DNA of 64,000 bases from Cryptomeria japonica (lineage: Eukaryota > Streptophyta > Pinopsida > Cupressales > Cupressaceae): positions 527,041,137-527,105,136 of the forward strand of contig NC_081414.1 in the NCBI RefSeq assembly GCF_030272615.1, written 5' to 3'. Under the pieces are notes generated by a model, which did not search any database, had not been told where the DNA came from, and worked only from the letters and a program-made list of their open reading frames with translations. This document shows, piece after piece, positions 12,291 to 24,966 of this stretch (position 1 is its first letter; every line of letters starts with the position of its first letter). The position numbers and the translations under genes are program-made.

Positions 12291-14920
12291 ATAGCAGGGT
12301 AGTTTAGGTTCCATTTTTACTGCATTTCTGCGTATCTTTCCTAAGCATTGCATTGCATATCATTTTGCTTTAAAAGCTACATCATAGTCCCATCATAACT
12401 TGCATCTTCATAACATATAGTCATCTTTTTTGCATATAGTTAGATCAATAAAACAAGGCGATTGTCTCAGTTAAATCACCTATTTGCACATGGAAGAAGC
12501 AAAGGTTATCTCATTTCTTAGATATTTAGACATGAAGTTTTCAAAACCTAAGGTCAATCATCTTCAACATCACCTTGTGGTTAGGCTTTGTCTATGGTTG
12601 GGTAGAAGTTTCACTATTGTGCCTTGTCTCCCAAGTCTATCAATTACTATATCTCATACATTAATCATTTTCTCTAAATCATTGTAGAAACTTGGTTGAT
12701 CATATGACTAGTGAAAAATCCAAAATTCTGCTTCAGTGTCACTGTAATTGTCACACCCATATAAGTTTCATTACTTACAAGCCAACAAAAAGAATAAAAA
12801 AGAAAAGGATCTATGCCTAATTACATATCAAAATATCAAGGCAAAAGAGCAAAGATATATAACTAAAATATCATGCATAGAAGTGCAATAAAAGCTTGGC
12901 TATGGGAACATATGAGTAACTCCATCAGGGCTATGGACGCCTGCTGGCAATGGAGCAATATTAGAGAGATTACAACGATAACCTCGTCGAGGCTATAGAT
13001 GTTCACTAGTAGCGAGGCTCTATCCAGGATACTTTTGAAGTTAGAATAAACTATGTAGCTAGTCACATAGGATGCTAAGGGTATCCAATGATCATAAGAG
13101 ATAGAATACAATCAATTGCACACACATAGGAAAAAGAAGACCAAAAGTTGTAGGAATCACTGGGGAAGTTTTCCGCGTCTCCATTTACACATCTTAGTCA
13201 CTTAGTATGTTAAAGTGGGTGGTCCAAGGGTTCTTGACAATCAAACGAATGCCTAACTTTGAAATGATTTATACCTTCAAAATAATCAGTGTATAAAGTG
13301 ATAAGCATAGACAATCATCCTTGTCCAAATAGGAGATGCATTTTCATCCTACACATCATATTGCATAACATAGTTTCATATCAAAAATTTCATTGTTTGC
13401 ATGTACATTGTGTTGATCATTATATCATAGCAAGCCAATACATTAGGGGCATAGCTGAAAAAAATCCCTAAAAAGCATAAAAAGTCCTGAAAAAGTCTCT
13501 AAAAAGCATAAAAAAGTCTTGAAAAATCCCTAAAATCATAAAAAGTCTTGAAAAATCCCTAAAATCATAAAAAGTCTTGAAAAAATCCCTAAAAATCACA
13601 AAAAGTCCTGAAAAATCCCCTTAAAAAGCACAAAAAGTCCTTAAAAAGGCAATTAAAAACATCCAAATACAATCCTGAAAAAAGCAATTAAAAACATTCA
13701 AATATGACCCTGAAAAAGCAATAAAAAACATTCAAATACAATCTTGAAAAAATCAACCAAAAACATTCAAATATGATCCTGAAAAAAGCACGAAAACATC
13801 GAAAAAGCTCTTGGAAAAGAACTAAAAATTGAAAACAATAAAAAAATTACAATAAAATGTCTTGCAAGAATTAAACACCCTAGCAAATATCAGAAAACAC
13901 TTTGCATGAAGTGAACAAATGATACAACTATCTAATCAACGATTTGTAATCAAACTGATCAAGTTGTCTTATTAATCGTATCAACTATCCATATCAAGTA
14001 ATCATTATCTTGTCTTAAATAGAAGAGGATACACTCGAAATCAGACAGGTCAGTCTTAAACGGGGTCCACATCTTTTGAGGTCAAACATTATCGACCATC
14101 ACATCAAACAATCAAAGCAAAGACACAGATCAGTATAGCTGCTGAATTTTGTCCTAGTCAGTCTTTAACTTTTATCATTTGGTGACAGGTCATGTTCCTA
14201 TGCTACTCAAGGATGTTCACAGATGACTAGAGGAGTTGGGATGGACATGATCCTTTTCTTTGTTTGTTGTTTGTGGTGTGGACCAATGAAGTTTTTGGGG
14301 CAATGGTGCCATGGGTGTCTGTGATTGGTACATTCATTCAGCAAGTATCCCATGAAGGATAACTATGCTTGTGGCTACCGTACATATCTCGACCCTTGGC
14401 ATTATACCCAGAATGGAGGGTTCACTCCTTGTCTACAACGTGTTTGTTTTTACAATGAGATATCTTTACACCTTGGTTCCTTATACTTTGGTGTGCAAAG
14501 TTTCATTGTTACATAATAAGGCTCAGTGATGAATATATATTGCGCTATGAATAAAGGCACACAATTTCGTGTATCCATTGTCAATCATTTCTTTTTCATT
14601 GTCTCATCATGCTAATTGTGTCTCAAGATATTCTCTCATCAAACATCTCTTATCAATTTTATCATTTCATCTAACATGTTCTTTCATCAACTCTCTCCAA
14701 TCTTCTATTCTTACTAACATTTCTTTGTGGTTAATCGAGTCAAGTGGTACTAACAATTCTCCTATTTCTCAATAATACTGTATCGTTAAATTGATCTCAG
14801 TTCTAAAAAAATTCAACCAATTTTCCGAGGGGGCATATTTACACCCTAAGCGTCGTCGAGGCACACTAGGACAAAGATTTTTCCTTTTCTTTGAAACAAC
14901 GTCGTTACGACATTGTCTCG
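12291..14920. other. 3' untranslated region of the second Tat element
   Basis: No domain was recognised on either strand. The stretch holds the minisatellite at 13450-13850 and otherwise AT-rich unique-looking sequence. It ends in GAGGGGGCATATTTACACC (14825) and the polypurine tract before the LTR. Confidence 0.55.
13450..13850. repeat. A-rich minisatellite, unit about 30-33 bp
   Basis: Roughly ten copies of AAAAATCCCTAAAA(A)TCATAAAAAGTC(C/T)TG start near 13460 and grade into a second, looser unit near AAAAACATTCAAATA(C/T)(A/G)ATCCTG to 13800. Directly visible. A- and purine-rich arrays of this kind are common in untranslated regions of large gypsy elements. Confidence 0.85.
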
Positions 14921-14932
14921 AATAGGGGCAAA

Positions 14933-16977
14933 TGTAGACACCTAAAAATGTCTTGTTGATCATGTACTAATTATTCATCTTTTTTAGTTAAATAATTATT
15001 TAATTTAATTAAACTAATTATTCATTCTTCTCAAATTAATTTTAATCATCATTTCATCATATTCTAATTATTTTATTTCATTTTAACTGTCTAATCATTT
15101 AACCTCATCCTAACATTAATTAAACATTAATTATTTAATTAATCATGATTTAATTCCTTTAATTAAATAATCTTTATTATTTAATTACATTTAATTTCTA
15201 AATAATTAAATAATTTCTTTAAATTATTTAACTAACTAATTCATTCTTCAAATTCAAATTTCAATTTCCCCAAATTCTAATTTCATTTAATTTCAAATAT
15301 TCCTCCAATTCAAATTAAATTCCAATTTCGGTTAATTTTAGTTACATGTGTATTTCAATTTCATGATTCGAAAATCTAAAATCAATATCACGCAAAATGA
15401 AAATTGAATGTCTAAATCAAGTTGACATGAATTCAAAGATCAAATTGAATTTAAAATAAATTCAATATCATGCAAAAATCAAATTGAATTCCTAAATCAA
15501 TTTTAAATTGCATGCAAATGAAATTAAATTTCAAATAAAATATCCTACAACACATGCTAAATTTGTAATTAGTTGATTAATTCCTTTAATTGATTAATTA
15601 CATTATTTTCTCAATTATCCTCCAAACCTTCTTTTTCTATCTTCCAATTAGTTTTTTTTTTTTAAACATTCAATCAGTTAACTCAATCATTCCTTTTTCT
15701 ATCTTTCAATCAACTTTTTCTCAATCAATCATCTCCCCAGATAACTCTATTAACTATTCAATCTATTCGATTAATAATTCAATCAATTGAGTTCCACCTC
15801 TCAATCAACAGTTCAACTATCAATCAACATGTGAGCTCACTTGAGTTCCAACTCTTATTTAATCTTCTCCAAAATTCTATAAATGGAGAATTGAACCTCA
15901 ATTCTCCATTTTTATAAATCACGAACTTCTAATCGTTGTGTCATCTTTATGCAGGTTAGCAACACAATATCTGAGAGCCAACATCAATACTCAAGAAAAA
16001 GAAGGACAATGGAAGCAATATGCATCTATGTAGCAGGGGGTTTTACTTGATTATTTTACATCCTTGTTATCATATTTGCTTACTTTCATTGATTTATTTA
16101 GAATTCATTAACTAGTTAGGGATTCATGATTTCCTTTTAATCTAGTTAGCTAGGATGAATTTCATAGATAAACAATGTTATTGCATCAACACTTGGAGGA
16201 CTTGTTTGAAGATCATTACATCATCAACCAAAGGTATAATCATTTCCATTCAAGTATTTCTTTTCAAATTTAGCCTCTATCTTGTAAGGGTAAGCTCTCT
16301 ATTTCATCATAATTGTTGTTATGTTAATTAGAACCCAAGATTTGACTTAGGCAAACCCCTATACAACCCAACACCATTTTCCTCTTCTTTTGTGCAATTG
16401 CAGGCTCACAAATAGGTTCTAGACTTAGTTTTAAGGTACAAGAGCATAGTGTAGATAGAGATAAAGGCAACCAAGAAAAGTTCATCAAATTAGGCAAGGA
16501 CTAGGGTGCCTACTGCCATAGTCCACCTAGACTAGGGTGCCTAGTGCCATAGTCTAGGTGTTTTGGCCTACAATTTGACCATAAGCTAGTTTGGATACCC
16601 TTGAGACTAGTTTGACCTCTGTTATGTACCTGGACACCTAACAGGACTAGGGAACCTAGTTACAATGTCCAACCATTATGACTTATGATTTCAAACACAG
16701 GCTCCTCTCTACATCCCTTTTCCAGTTCTGCAAATCTCATTTGATTCTTAGATCTACATTTGCCTATTTATGTTGATTACACTATTTAGCCTAGTTCCTA
16801 CATTTTCAAATTCTAATCATATCCACAAAAGAAAACAATAAAAAATTGTTGTTCTTAGCTTTCCGAAGGGTTTGAAGTTGGGCCTAATTAACTGTTCTCC
16901 AATGTAATTGATGGGAGTAGATTTTTCTTCCTAGTTTGCATTTTTAGACTAGTGAATCCCATTTCCATCACATTACA
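14933..16977 (+). repeat. Tat LTR flanked by PPT on the left and PBS-like sequence on the right
   Basis: Starts TGTAGACACC straight after AATAGGGGCAAA (polypurine tract) and ends CACATTACA. The next bases are TTTTGGTGAGCCCGAC, placed and shaped like a primer-binding site. U3 is rich in TTAATTAAAT. A TATA-like CTATAAATGG lies near 15877, followed by a small inverted repeat around AATTCTCCATTT. Length about 2,045 bp. A single LTR with a PPT on one side and a PBS on the other is what unequal recombination between LTRs leaves. Confidence 0.6.
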
Positions 16978-16996
16978 TTTTGGTGAGCCCGACATA
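16978..16996 (+). other. Primer-binding-site-like sequence
   Basis: TTTTGGTGAGCCCGACATA lies directly after the LTR end TTACA. TGG at this place is the usual complement of a tRNA CCA end. I did not assign the tRNA species. Confidence 0.4.
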
Positions 16997-17226
16997 TCCT
17001 ACACTTGCATAACTTCTGATTTTTAGTTTCAAATATATTTTTGGTATTAATTTTTAAAAAATTCATAGCATATATTGGTTGAACATTGCTTTGGTTACAC
17101 CATTATCGATTAATATGGCATATGCGTATCTTGTTTAATCATTGGTGCATTTATAAATGGAGTTGTTATCTTCCTTTTCTAGTTCAATTTCAAGTTTTAT
17201 CCAAGATGTTTATTACACTCCATTTT

Positions 17227-17902
17227 AGCATATGATAATAAATTCGCTCTTCCTTCTATCCGTAGCTATGCTTTACCCTCTCCCAAAATTGGTCCCACCC
17301 ATGAGGAAATTTTGGTGCAAGAAGAGACTATTAACACTTATTCCAAACGTCTCCCTCCTAGGGATGAGGCTTTGATGAATGATGTCGATCCTTCTCCTAA
17401 AATGTGCCTCCCCCATGAGGATACCTTGGAGCAAGAGTACGATACAATTAAGACCTCCCTTAATGATATTTTACCTTCCACCCACATTAATGATCTCCAT
17501 TCTAGAGATGAAGTATCAAGGGCTCATACTTGTCCTTCTCCCAAAATTAAACCTATTAATGGGGATGTTTTGGTGCAAGAGGAAGATATCACTAATAATG
17601 CATGTAATGTTGTCTCTCCTATAGATGAAGCTTTAGCTAATAAAGAGCTCAACCAAGGTCAAGTCAATGCTATTCATATTCCTAGTTATGTGAAGCCTAA
17701 AGTTGTTGTTTACCATACTCCTCAACTTCAAAACAAACTTATCCTTGTTCTAAAAGGTGTTAAACAACATGATTATCATGCAACAGCTCACACATACAAC
17801 ACTCGAAACAAGAAGCAATATTCCAATGTTATTTGCACTTCTCACAACATGTTGGTAAGGAGTATGATCTTGTTGAGAAACTTTGAATGCTACCCAATTT
17901 AA
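17227..17902 (+). CDS. Unrecognised ORF with internal repeats, downstream of a Tat LTR
   Basis: The open frame runs from about 17227 (first in-frame ATG at 17312) to a TAA after FECYPI, about 196 codons from that ATG. Three degenerate internal repeats of roughly 40-45 residues share SPK(I/M), a D/E-x-LVQEED or DTLEQEYD segment and a P-x-DEAL block. The C-terminus is basic (YNTRNKKQ). It lies ~330 bases after a primer-binding-site-like sequence, where gag would be expected, but I see no gag domain or zinc knuckle. It could be a decayed gag-region ORF or a host fragment. The function is unknown. Confidence 0.4.
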
Positions 17903-17929
17903 GATCTTCCTTTGGGATTTGATTCAAAC

Positions 17930-19640
17930 TTCACCTACATAGAAAGGGACGCTCTAAGAAGCCTTACAAGAGGTACTTATCTCATCTTTTGCTAGACCAA
18001 ATGATGTAGTATCCTTTGTGGGTCATATGCATGTAACAAGATAGATATTGATTTTAAAATAGCCTTTGACATAATGCCCATGGAAAAGCTTTGGAAAAAG
18101 ATGGAGGAACATGGGATTCTAAATGAATATAGAGTGGTAGCATAAGCTTTTGTGAGCATGTTAAAATTAAAATCAAATTGAGAGAGGGTATTTTTGAATG
18201 CTTTGGTAGTAACATTAGAGTCGGACATGGATGTCCTATATCCCATACTTTGTTTGGTTTAAATATTGATAAGATTGAAGAATGGTTAAACAAATTTGTT
18301 GAAGGGGGTATGTAGTTGGTGAGTTATGCAGTGAAGTTACTTTTGTCTATAGATGATCTTATCCTAATTAAGAAAATGGCCCATGGTGTGAGAGGACATT
18401 TGAAGGCTTTAGAACTCTTTTTCCAAGAGGTCAAGATGCAAGTGAACACCAAAAGGCCAAAGTCATGATTTTTTCATTGAAAAGGTAGATTCAATAGGTT
18501 AATTTTATTTTTGTGGGAAGCTCATTGGAGATAGTGGAATAATATAATCACCTAAAAATTAATTTTTACGATAAACTCAATTAGGAGGCATGTAGAATGA
18601 AAATGATACAAGGAGGATATAGCCTCTTATCTTCTTCAAAACAAGTGTAGTAAAACAAAATTATGGGAATAGAAAACCAAGAAAACTCTTTTTGGTTTGT
18701 TAGTCACACCAATTTTCCTCTATGGATGTGAGGTTTTGTGGGAGAAGCATGTCAAACCACTAGTGTTGACAATTAAAAAGAATCCAAAACATCTAATCAC
18801 TAGAAGTATCAAAGTCAAATCAATAATTCCTTATGAGATCCTTTTGGCTGAAGCATGAACATTCCTAATGAAGGCATCAATGCAACTTCCATTCCTAAGT
18901 TACTTAAAAAAAAAATGGTTGAAAATATGGATAAGCATCAATGATCCATAATAGTTATTGATGAGGAATTAGATCATAGGAAGAAGACATGGATAAGAAA
19001 ATGGAACATTAATTTGCAAGAATGTCCTAACTCTAATGGGGAAATTAATTTTTTTTTGATAGATAATGGATTGAAGCCGATAAGATGTACATACCCTACC
19101 CCCTTTGTGGGATTTGAACTTGTGAGCTCTATTTCAAGAGCACAAGTTCTACACCACTGGGCCAACTCAGGTTGCACAAATTTAGGACTATTATATGGAC
19201 AAAGCAAATTGACAAAAAAAAATGCATTATGTTCAAGAGTTCAACCCCACATGAGAACATAATAAAAAATCCTATCTACAACCTCCAATTTTGAGAAAAG
19301 CTAAGCTTATAGTTTCATTAGCGAGGATTGACTCACATCATCTTAAGTGTGACATTGATTGATGAATGGTCCCCAAAGAAGATTAAAAAGAAATAACTTG
19401 CATTTTTCTATAGCAAAAAGGTGGTTGAAATTGAACACTTCATCATATAGTGTACAATGTTCGAGGATTTCATATTCACTATGAAAACATTTTGAAGGTG
19501 GACAATCTAAATGAGTTATTTGAAGAGTCGAGACTTCTTAAAACAATTAATCTCTTGATCAAGATTCATAATAAAAACACTCATCTAAAAGAACTAGAAA
19601 ATCAATCCACCTCATAGACATCATTAAAATTCTCTCACTT
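17930..19640 (+). pseudogene. LINE (non-LTR retrotransposon) ORF2 relic
   Basis: The reverse transcriptase core reads IDFKIAFDIMPMEKLWKKME, then VGHGCPISHTLFGLNIDKIE, then KLLLSIDDLILIKK (catalytic YADD changed to SIDD), then ALELFFQEVKMQVNTKK. Further on, LLVTPIFLYGCEVLWEKH (18700-18760) and a late EEHF-like segment (~19430) match the thumb and C-terminal zinc region of plant L1-type LINEs. Many stops and frameshifts are present and the 5' ORF and endonuclease are missing. The 3' half is split by the SINE at 19049-19172. Confidence 0.8.
19049..19172 (-). mobile_element. tRNA-derived SINE in the LINE relic
   Basis: Read on the minus strand it begins CCTGAGTTGGCCCAGTGGTG. It has a pol III A box (TGGCCCAGTGG, 19164-19154) and a B box (AGTTCAAATCCC, 19120-19109) about 35 bases apart, and ends ATCTATCAAAAAAAAA. 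That is the layout of a plant tRNA-derived SINE. I could not find clear target duplications. It interrupts the LINE pseudogene, so it is the younger insertion. Confidence 0.7.
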
Positions 19641-22100
19641 GTAATTTTCAAGACAAAATGTTTTTTCTCTCTCCCATCCAAAGGAAAATAGATTTTGAAG
19701 CGCCCCTTCTTGGAAATGCGTTGTTTTTACACACACAAAACTTTCCGTAAGGGCGCACCCTCATGACAAGTTCATCCAAGTAACAGTAGGTTGTTTTTTA
19801 AACACTCCCAAACTGCACTTGAAAATGCGGGCAAGTTGGATTACACTCAGGGGGCCTTGAGAGTATCAATGATGCACGCTTCAGATGAAAACCCTGCCCT
19901 TGGGGACCCGATTTTATACTCCACGTCAAACGAAATATTGCTCAGGCTCAACTTAGCTCTCTTAGATTTACACCTTCGAAATCAGTAAGTTGGTCAGATA
20001 TTTATATATATTTGAAACGGAACTCAAAAGTACCGTAGGCATTGTGGGTGTATATTTTTCTACTTTTTTAACCAACCACACGAATGATGTTTACTTCTTT
20101 ATGAACCAGAGATTGTTATGCAATTGTTGACCAATAAGAGTGAACTAGGTTTAATATATCAAGGCTCAAATGATTTAGTGGTTTTTTTTCCCTGAAATCA
20201 TTTTTTATTTCTTGTCAGCATCTTTTAAGTTCAAACTTTTGACGATTTAAAGAGTTTATCAGAGGAGAAAAGAATTGACTTGATGTGCTTGGAGCCGACT
20301 ACGTGTTAAGGAGGCTGTGCATTTTCACATTAACAATAATTTTGATTAGAAGAGGAAGTTTTCTGCATAATTGCCCTTATCAGATTTGTGCTAGCTAATA
20401 GGTATTGTTGATGAAGCATACTATAAAGTATTATTGCACAACCTTTTTCAGAGAATGGATGCTAGGATTTCATTTACTTGTAATTAGTTTTTATTTTCTC
20501 AGTAGTTTCTTTTGAGGTCAATTTTTTAAGAAGAACTAACTTGAGCAGGAGATTCTTTCTAGTATCTGTTTTCAGTTAACTTGCAGTAAGAGGAAGTGTA
20601 TGGTCATTATTCTAATTTCTAGCTTTAATCTTTAGTTAGGAGGACGAATTTGCTGCATGGTTATTGTGTGTCTATGCCGTACAAAACAATTAATTTACTT
20701 TAGCTAATATGCAACATTGATTAAAACATGCAAGGGATTTTTTTTAATTAATAAATTGAGGATTGTATTGGGGCCATTACCGTTTTTATCTCAAAAAATG
20801 TTCGAAAAGATTTTTCAAAAAGGGCACGAAGACCTGCCACTGAAATTACCACCAAAGATAGCTGCTTTCTTGACACCCCCAGAAAAAGCCTTATAATGGG
20901 AAAAACTGTTTTTTGAAAAGCTATACATTGCAGAACCAAAAGAGAATAGCCAGGAAACCCTGACAAGGATCAATCCGTGATTGGGAGGGCTTTGCCTTCT
21001 TTTTACATATCAGACACAGGAAATCCTCTTTCTGCTAGAGCACCTCCAGCACCACACCCTGCTTCAGCATCCCCACCGGAACAACTATCCTCCCCTTCTG
21101 CAACGTACTTCAAGTTGGTATTTTCTGCAAAATGAAACTGGACACTGGAGTCATTGCCTGCATGCTTGAAGCCCTAATCAAACCCTCATCTGACAACTCT
21201 GGTAGAGTGTAGGGACTGGAAACTGCAAGCCACCCCTTTCTGTGTATCCCTTTCAACCCACTGATATACATTGGCAAATCCTTGCCATAAGTCACCAAAT
21301 CTTCTTTCTGCATGTAAAGCATGTATTTCTTGCTGCAATACTCTAATATCTTCTTGCATTCCAATTGCATATTCCTCGCCCTCTCCTTCTGCCTCCTCCT
21401 TGCTAGCTTCCTCAACGAAAATGCTATCCTTGTGCTCAGGGAGAACAACATATAAAGTCCAGTCACGAATGATTGGGTTTGCAACTTCTATAATAATTTT
21501 GCCATGAAGTTCACAGCAATATTTGCCCAAGATCTAAACTCTTTTCTTTTTCCAATTCCGTCCTGTCACAAGATTTGTTCGATGTATTTTTCAGCATTTC
21601 CAAATGTGGGGTGCATAAGGTATTTTTGAGGAGGCGACAGTCATGGACTGCACCCCTGTAAAATGCTTCTCAAAGGCATCTCCCTTAGACTCTGCATCTT
21701 GCATTGCCATCTTCTTTACTTTTGCACTCAATGCTACTGCCAAAAGATAGCAACTGAAACTGGGACACCCTACTCCTGCCTGACAAAGATCCCTTGGAAG
21801 GCCCCATCAAAATTGAGCTTCAAAAACCCATCCGGAGGACTTTTTCATACAGTACCAATTCTTGGCTTTTGAGTTCTGATTACCCCATTAACAGGGCTTA
21901 AAACATGCAAGGAAGTATTGCAGATTCTGTACAGCATTAGGTAAGGTTTCATTTTTGTTAAAATACCTATGGGGTTTCTTTTGGGGATACATTTTCATTT
22001 ATTGTTGTGTTTTGGGCAAATGGTAACTATAGAACTAGTATATATCTATCAGTTTTAAGTTTTAACAATTGTTATTTAGGAGAGCAATATTGCCGGATAA
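19641..22100. other. Mostly unassigned stretch
   Basis: Three weak signals only. (1) An open segment at about 19791-19984, ending at a strong GTAAGT donor, could be an exon but has no ATG and no family match. (2) On the minus strand near 21845-21780 the frame PPDGFLKLNFDGAF resembles the start of the RNase H domain of plant LINEs. (3) Minus-strand open frames at 21530-21110 have an acidic/charged middle and no motif I know. Nothing here is supported well enough to call a gene. Confidence 0.4.
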
Positions 22101-22192
22101 TTGCTGTTCTTCAATTCTATGTTTTGTCTGAAACATGAAAAAATGATCTTTTGTTCAGTCTGTAGGCAATCTCAGTTAACCAGAGCAGTTGT

Positions 22193-23309
22193 ATGGATCT
22201 TGAGGGGGGTCCTGCCTTGGCCTCAGCCAGGGCTTCTGGATCTCACCCTGCTCCTGTGCTGCCTACAGCAAAGCGCAAAATGTTTGCACCACACATACCT
22301 CACAACAAGGACAACAAGCGACAGAGAATGCGTGGTGCTCAACATAGGCATAGTCCTGCTGGCAAGCCTAATCATAATTTTCAAAATGACGACATCAATC
22401 AGTCCAATCATAATTCTTGGAATGATAATTGCAATGACGACAAACCCACTAATCCAAACGAGTCTCATGAAAATGCTCCCAACACTGAAAAAAGTACTAG
22501 AAAAAGGAGTAAACATTGGAATCACCATATTTCTACTAATTCGAAGGAGTCTCATGAAGTTATTTCCTCCTCCGAAAGAGCTGCGGACAAAAGAAGTTAT
22601 ACTTGGCATCGAAAGCAAACAGTGCAAGACACAATTGAGGAGGACAATGCTGTGGCTGAAGGGCAGATTCATTCTAACTTGGATGCATTTTCCAGGCCAC
22701 GAGATGTTAATTTAAACAGAATGAATTTCAAGGGTCCAAGTGAGATATTTCACTCTCATATTCAGGACCAGGAGATTCGGTCTCAACGGGACAGCTGCTA
22801 CAAGTTATGGAATAAATTGGATGCTGCATATGACGCTAGAGAAAGGTAAGGTGAGGAGGTTTGCAATTTCCTGTAATTGATGTCTTTTCTTAATATACAT
22901 TCTGTTGAAGGAAGATCAAATAATTTGATAGATATTTCTCTTTGATAGATTATCCTTGCTTGCCACTGATGATATTGTTTTAACAGACTCATTCACAGGA
23001 AAGAAGAGGAGCTTGCTAAGCGAGAACAGGCTGTTCGAACCCAAGAAGAGATAGTTGCACATTGGAAGGCCCAGGCTCAAGCTGAAAGATTAGAAGCTGC
23101 CTATATGAGGCAGGAAGCATATGCAGAACGACTCAGATTAGAAGAAGAGGCATGACTGATCCTTTTTTAACCTTTAGTCTTTGCTATGTAGTTATTCTTT
23201 CTCTACATGGCTTTTTCTCCAAGTTTCACGCACATGTTCCTTGCAGGCAAAGAGACTTGAAAACTTAAAAGCAGATATAGAGCAGATTCGTGATGGGATC
23301 GTAATCAAA
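22193..23309 (+). CDS. Three-exon coiled-coil protein gene, function unrecognised
   Basis: Exon A (22193-22845, ATG at 22193) encodes a basic, Asn/Ser/His-rich region with KRKMFAPHIPHNKDNKRQR and, later, RDSCYKLWNKLDAAYDARE. It ends at a GTAAGG donor, and the 141-base intron ends TTTTAACAG. Exon B (22987-23149) and exon C (23247-23309) continue one long Glu/Arg-rich helix (KEEELAKREQAVRTQEE to LRLEEEAKRLENLKADIE) that looks like a coiled coil. Both joins keep frame. Exon C ends at GTAAGT, so more exons should follow, but none is evident. The exon B donor is GC rather than GT. The 5' end is uncertain. It may be a host gene or a fragment. Codon pattern and splice sites make coding likely. Confidence 0.6.
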
Positions 23310-24931
23310 GTAAGTCATTTAAGTTATTTTCTTTTTTAATTGCCATGAAATGACTAAATATGTTGTTTGTCAGAACAGCTAGGAGTTCATTGCTAGTTGT
23401 ACTTCTTTGCCACTACTATACACGAAGCAGTAATTGGATCTTTGTATATTTTTGAAATGCCATTAAATGATTGAGACTTGAGCAGTTAGGAGTCACCATA
23501 AAGCTATAAACCATACTTTTTTGCAACTCTTATTGATGTTAATTAAATATGTGAGAAGGTAGAACGGCACCATTATTATATCTTGTGCCCATAAGAACCA
23601 GAGGATTTTGTTTTTTTGAATTTTTCCAACCATGGTAAATTGATGCCTATGTTACATATGGTTCCTAGTTCTTTCCCCTCTTTGCAATCCATGTCGTGTT
23701 GGGTACTTGCACCTTTCTTGTCCGATATATCAGAGGTATGCACATATTCTTGTACTTATTGGTCCTATTATTACCTTTATTATAATAAAAGGTAAAATAC
23801 AAAAAGGGTACTTGGGCAAGTGAGGGAAAAACTGAAACCAAAAATACAAAAAGGGTAAGTGATGGAAAAACTGAAACCAATGCAGACAAGAGAAGCTGGT
23901 TTTCTTGCATGTTGAAGAATATAATGGAAATTAGTAATACAAATCAAATATGTTTTTTCATTTCTCTCTTTCTTTTTACTCTCATCTTTTAATATTTTTC
24001 AAAGCATGAATCTGCTGCCATGATATGTTAGCGGATAAATTTTTTTGTACTACATTTACACTCTAATCTACTGGCTTACTCCTTGAAGGCCTTGGATTTG
24101 GTGCAGTTCAAATCCAGTTCAGATTCCAGATTGATCTGGCTTGGGATTCCATCAGGGTGCTGCTTTTTATCTTGGGGTTGGTCCCAATTGAACTTGGGTG
24201 AATCCAGGCCAAATTTTGCAGAACCCAAAGTGAATCTGTTGTGGGATTTTGACAACTTTTTTTTTTTTCATTTTTTCTATTTTCACTTTTTGTTGCAGTG
24301 AACCTTGGTGATTATAAAGTTTTTGGGGTTTGATTTCTTGTTTGCTGGCTGCCCACTTTTCATCTTGTCGTGCCCTGCAAAATTTACCACCCAAGTTATT
24401 TACTAGCAGAGATTTGCTACATGCTGAAATGGACTGATTTTTTAAAATTCTTTTTACCTGATCAACATTGCAAATGAGAATTTTTGATGGTGGTAGAAGT
24501 TGCAATGAGCAAGACTTATTACACACGATGACATGGTAGAACAAATCTGTGTTGTTCTTTTGGGTCTCTTCTCTCGTTTGTGCATTCAACTAGGTTCTGG
24601 TTATATTTCGGCCTCTCACATATTATCGCTAACTCTAATTTATTTATTTATTTGGTGACCATCCCCATTTCTCTTTTGTGTTGTCTTTTACCTTTTATTT
24701 GATGTAAGTGTTTTGTTGGGGAAGCATCAATGAGTGCAAGGAAGGATAACTTGGGCATTAAGAAAAAAAGAGAAAATAGAGTAATGAGGTTTACATATCA
24801 AACAATGAAAATTTGTCACGATGTTCAAATTTGACAAATTGACTTTGATGTAGTATTTCTAATTTTTATGGCATTTTTGTTTGTTATATAATGCTATTTG
24901 GTCTTTTGAACTTGATTCTCCGTTAAGCTAC

Positions 24932-24966
<35 letters not shown>

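Larger units (their letters stand above)
10105..16977 (+). mobile_element. Second Tat-like Ty3/gypsy element, 5'-interrupted
   Basis: Homologous to the first element from the end of RT through integrase (10105-12290), then a 2.6-kb untranslated region and an LTR at 14933-16977. Its RT, gag and 5' LTR are absent, presumably displaced by the first element. No antisense PMD gene is visible in its 3' region, unlike the first copy. Confidence 0.7.

Noticed and set aside
19109-19164. Functional tRNA gene
   Set aside because: A and B boxes are present, but the flanks do not form an acceptor stem and an A-run tail follows, so it is a SINE.
21110-21530. Minus-strand protein-coding gene
   Set aside because: Two overlapping frames of similar quality, no domain, no splice-supported continuation. 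Left as unassigned.
22101-22715. ORF of 204 codons overlapping the coiled-coil gene on the same strand
   Set aside because: It is rich in hydrophobic residues with no domain. The other frame joins two further exons in phase and has coding-like composition, so this is the shadow.
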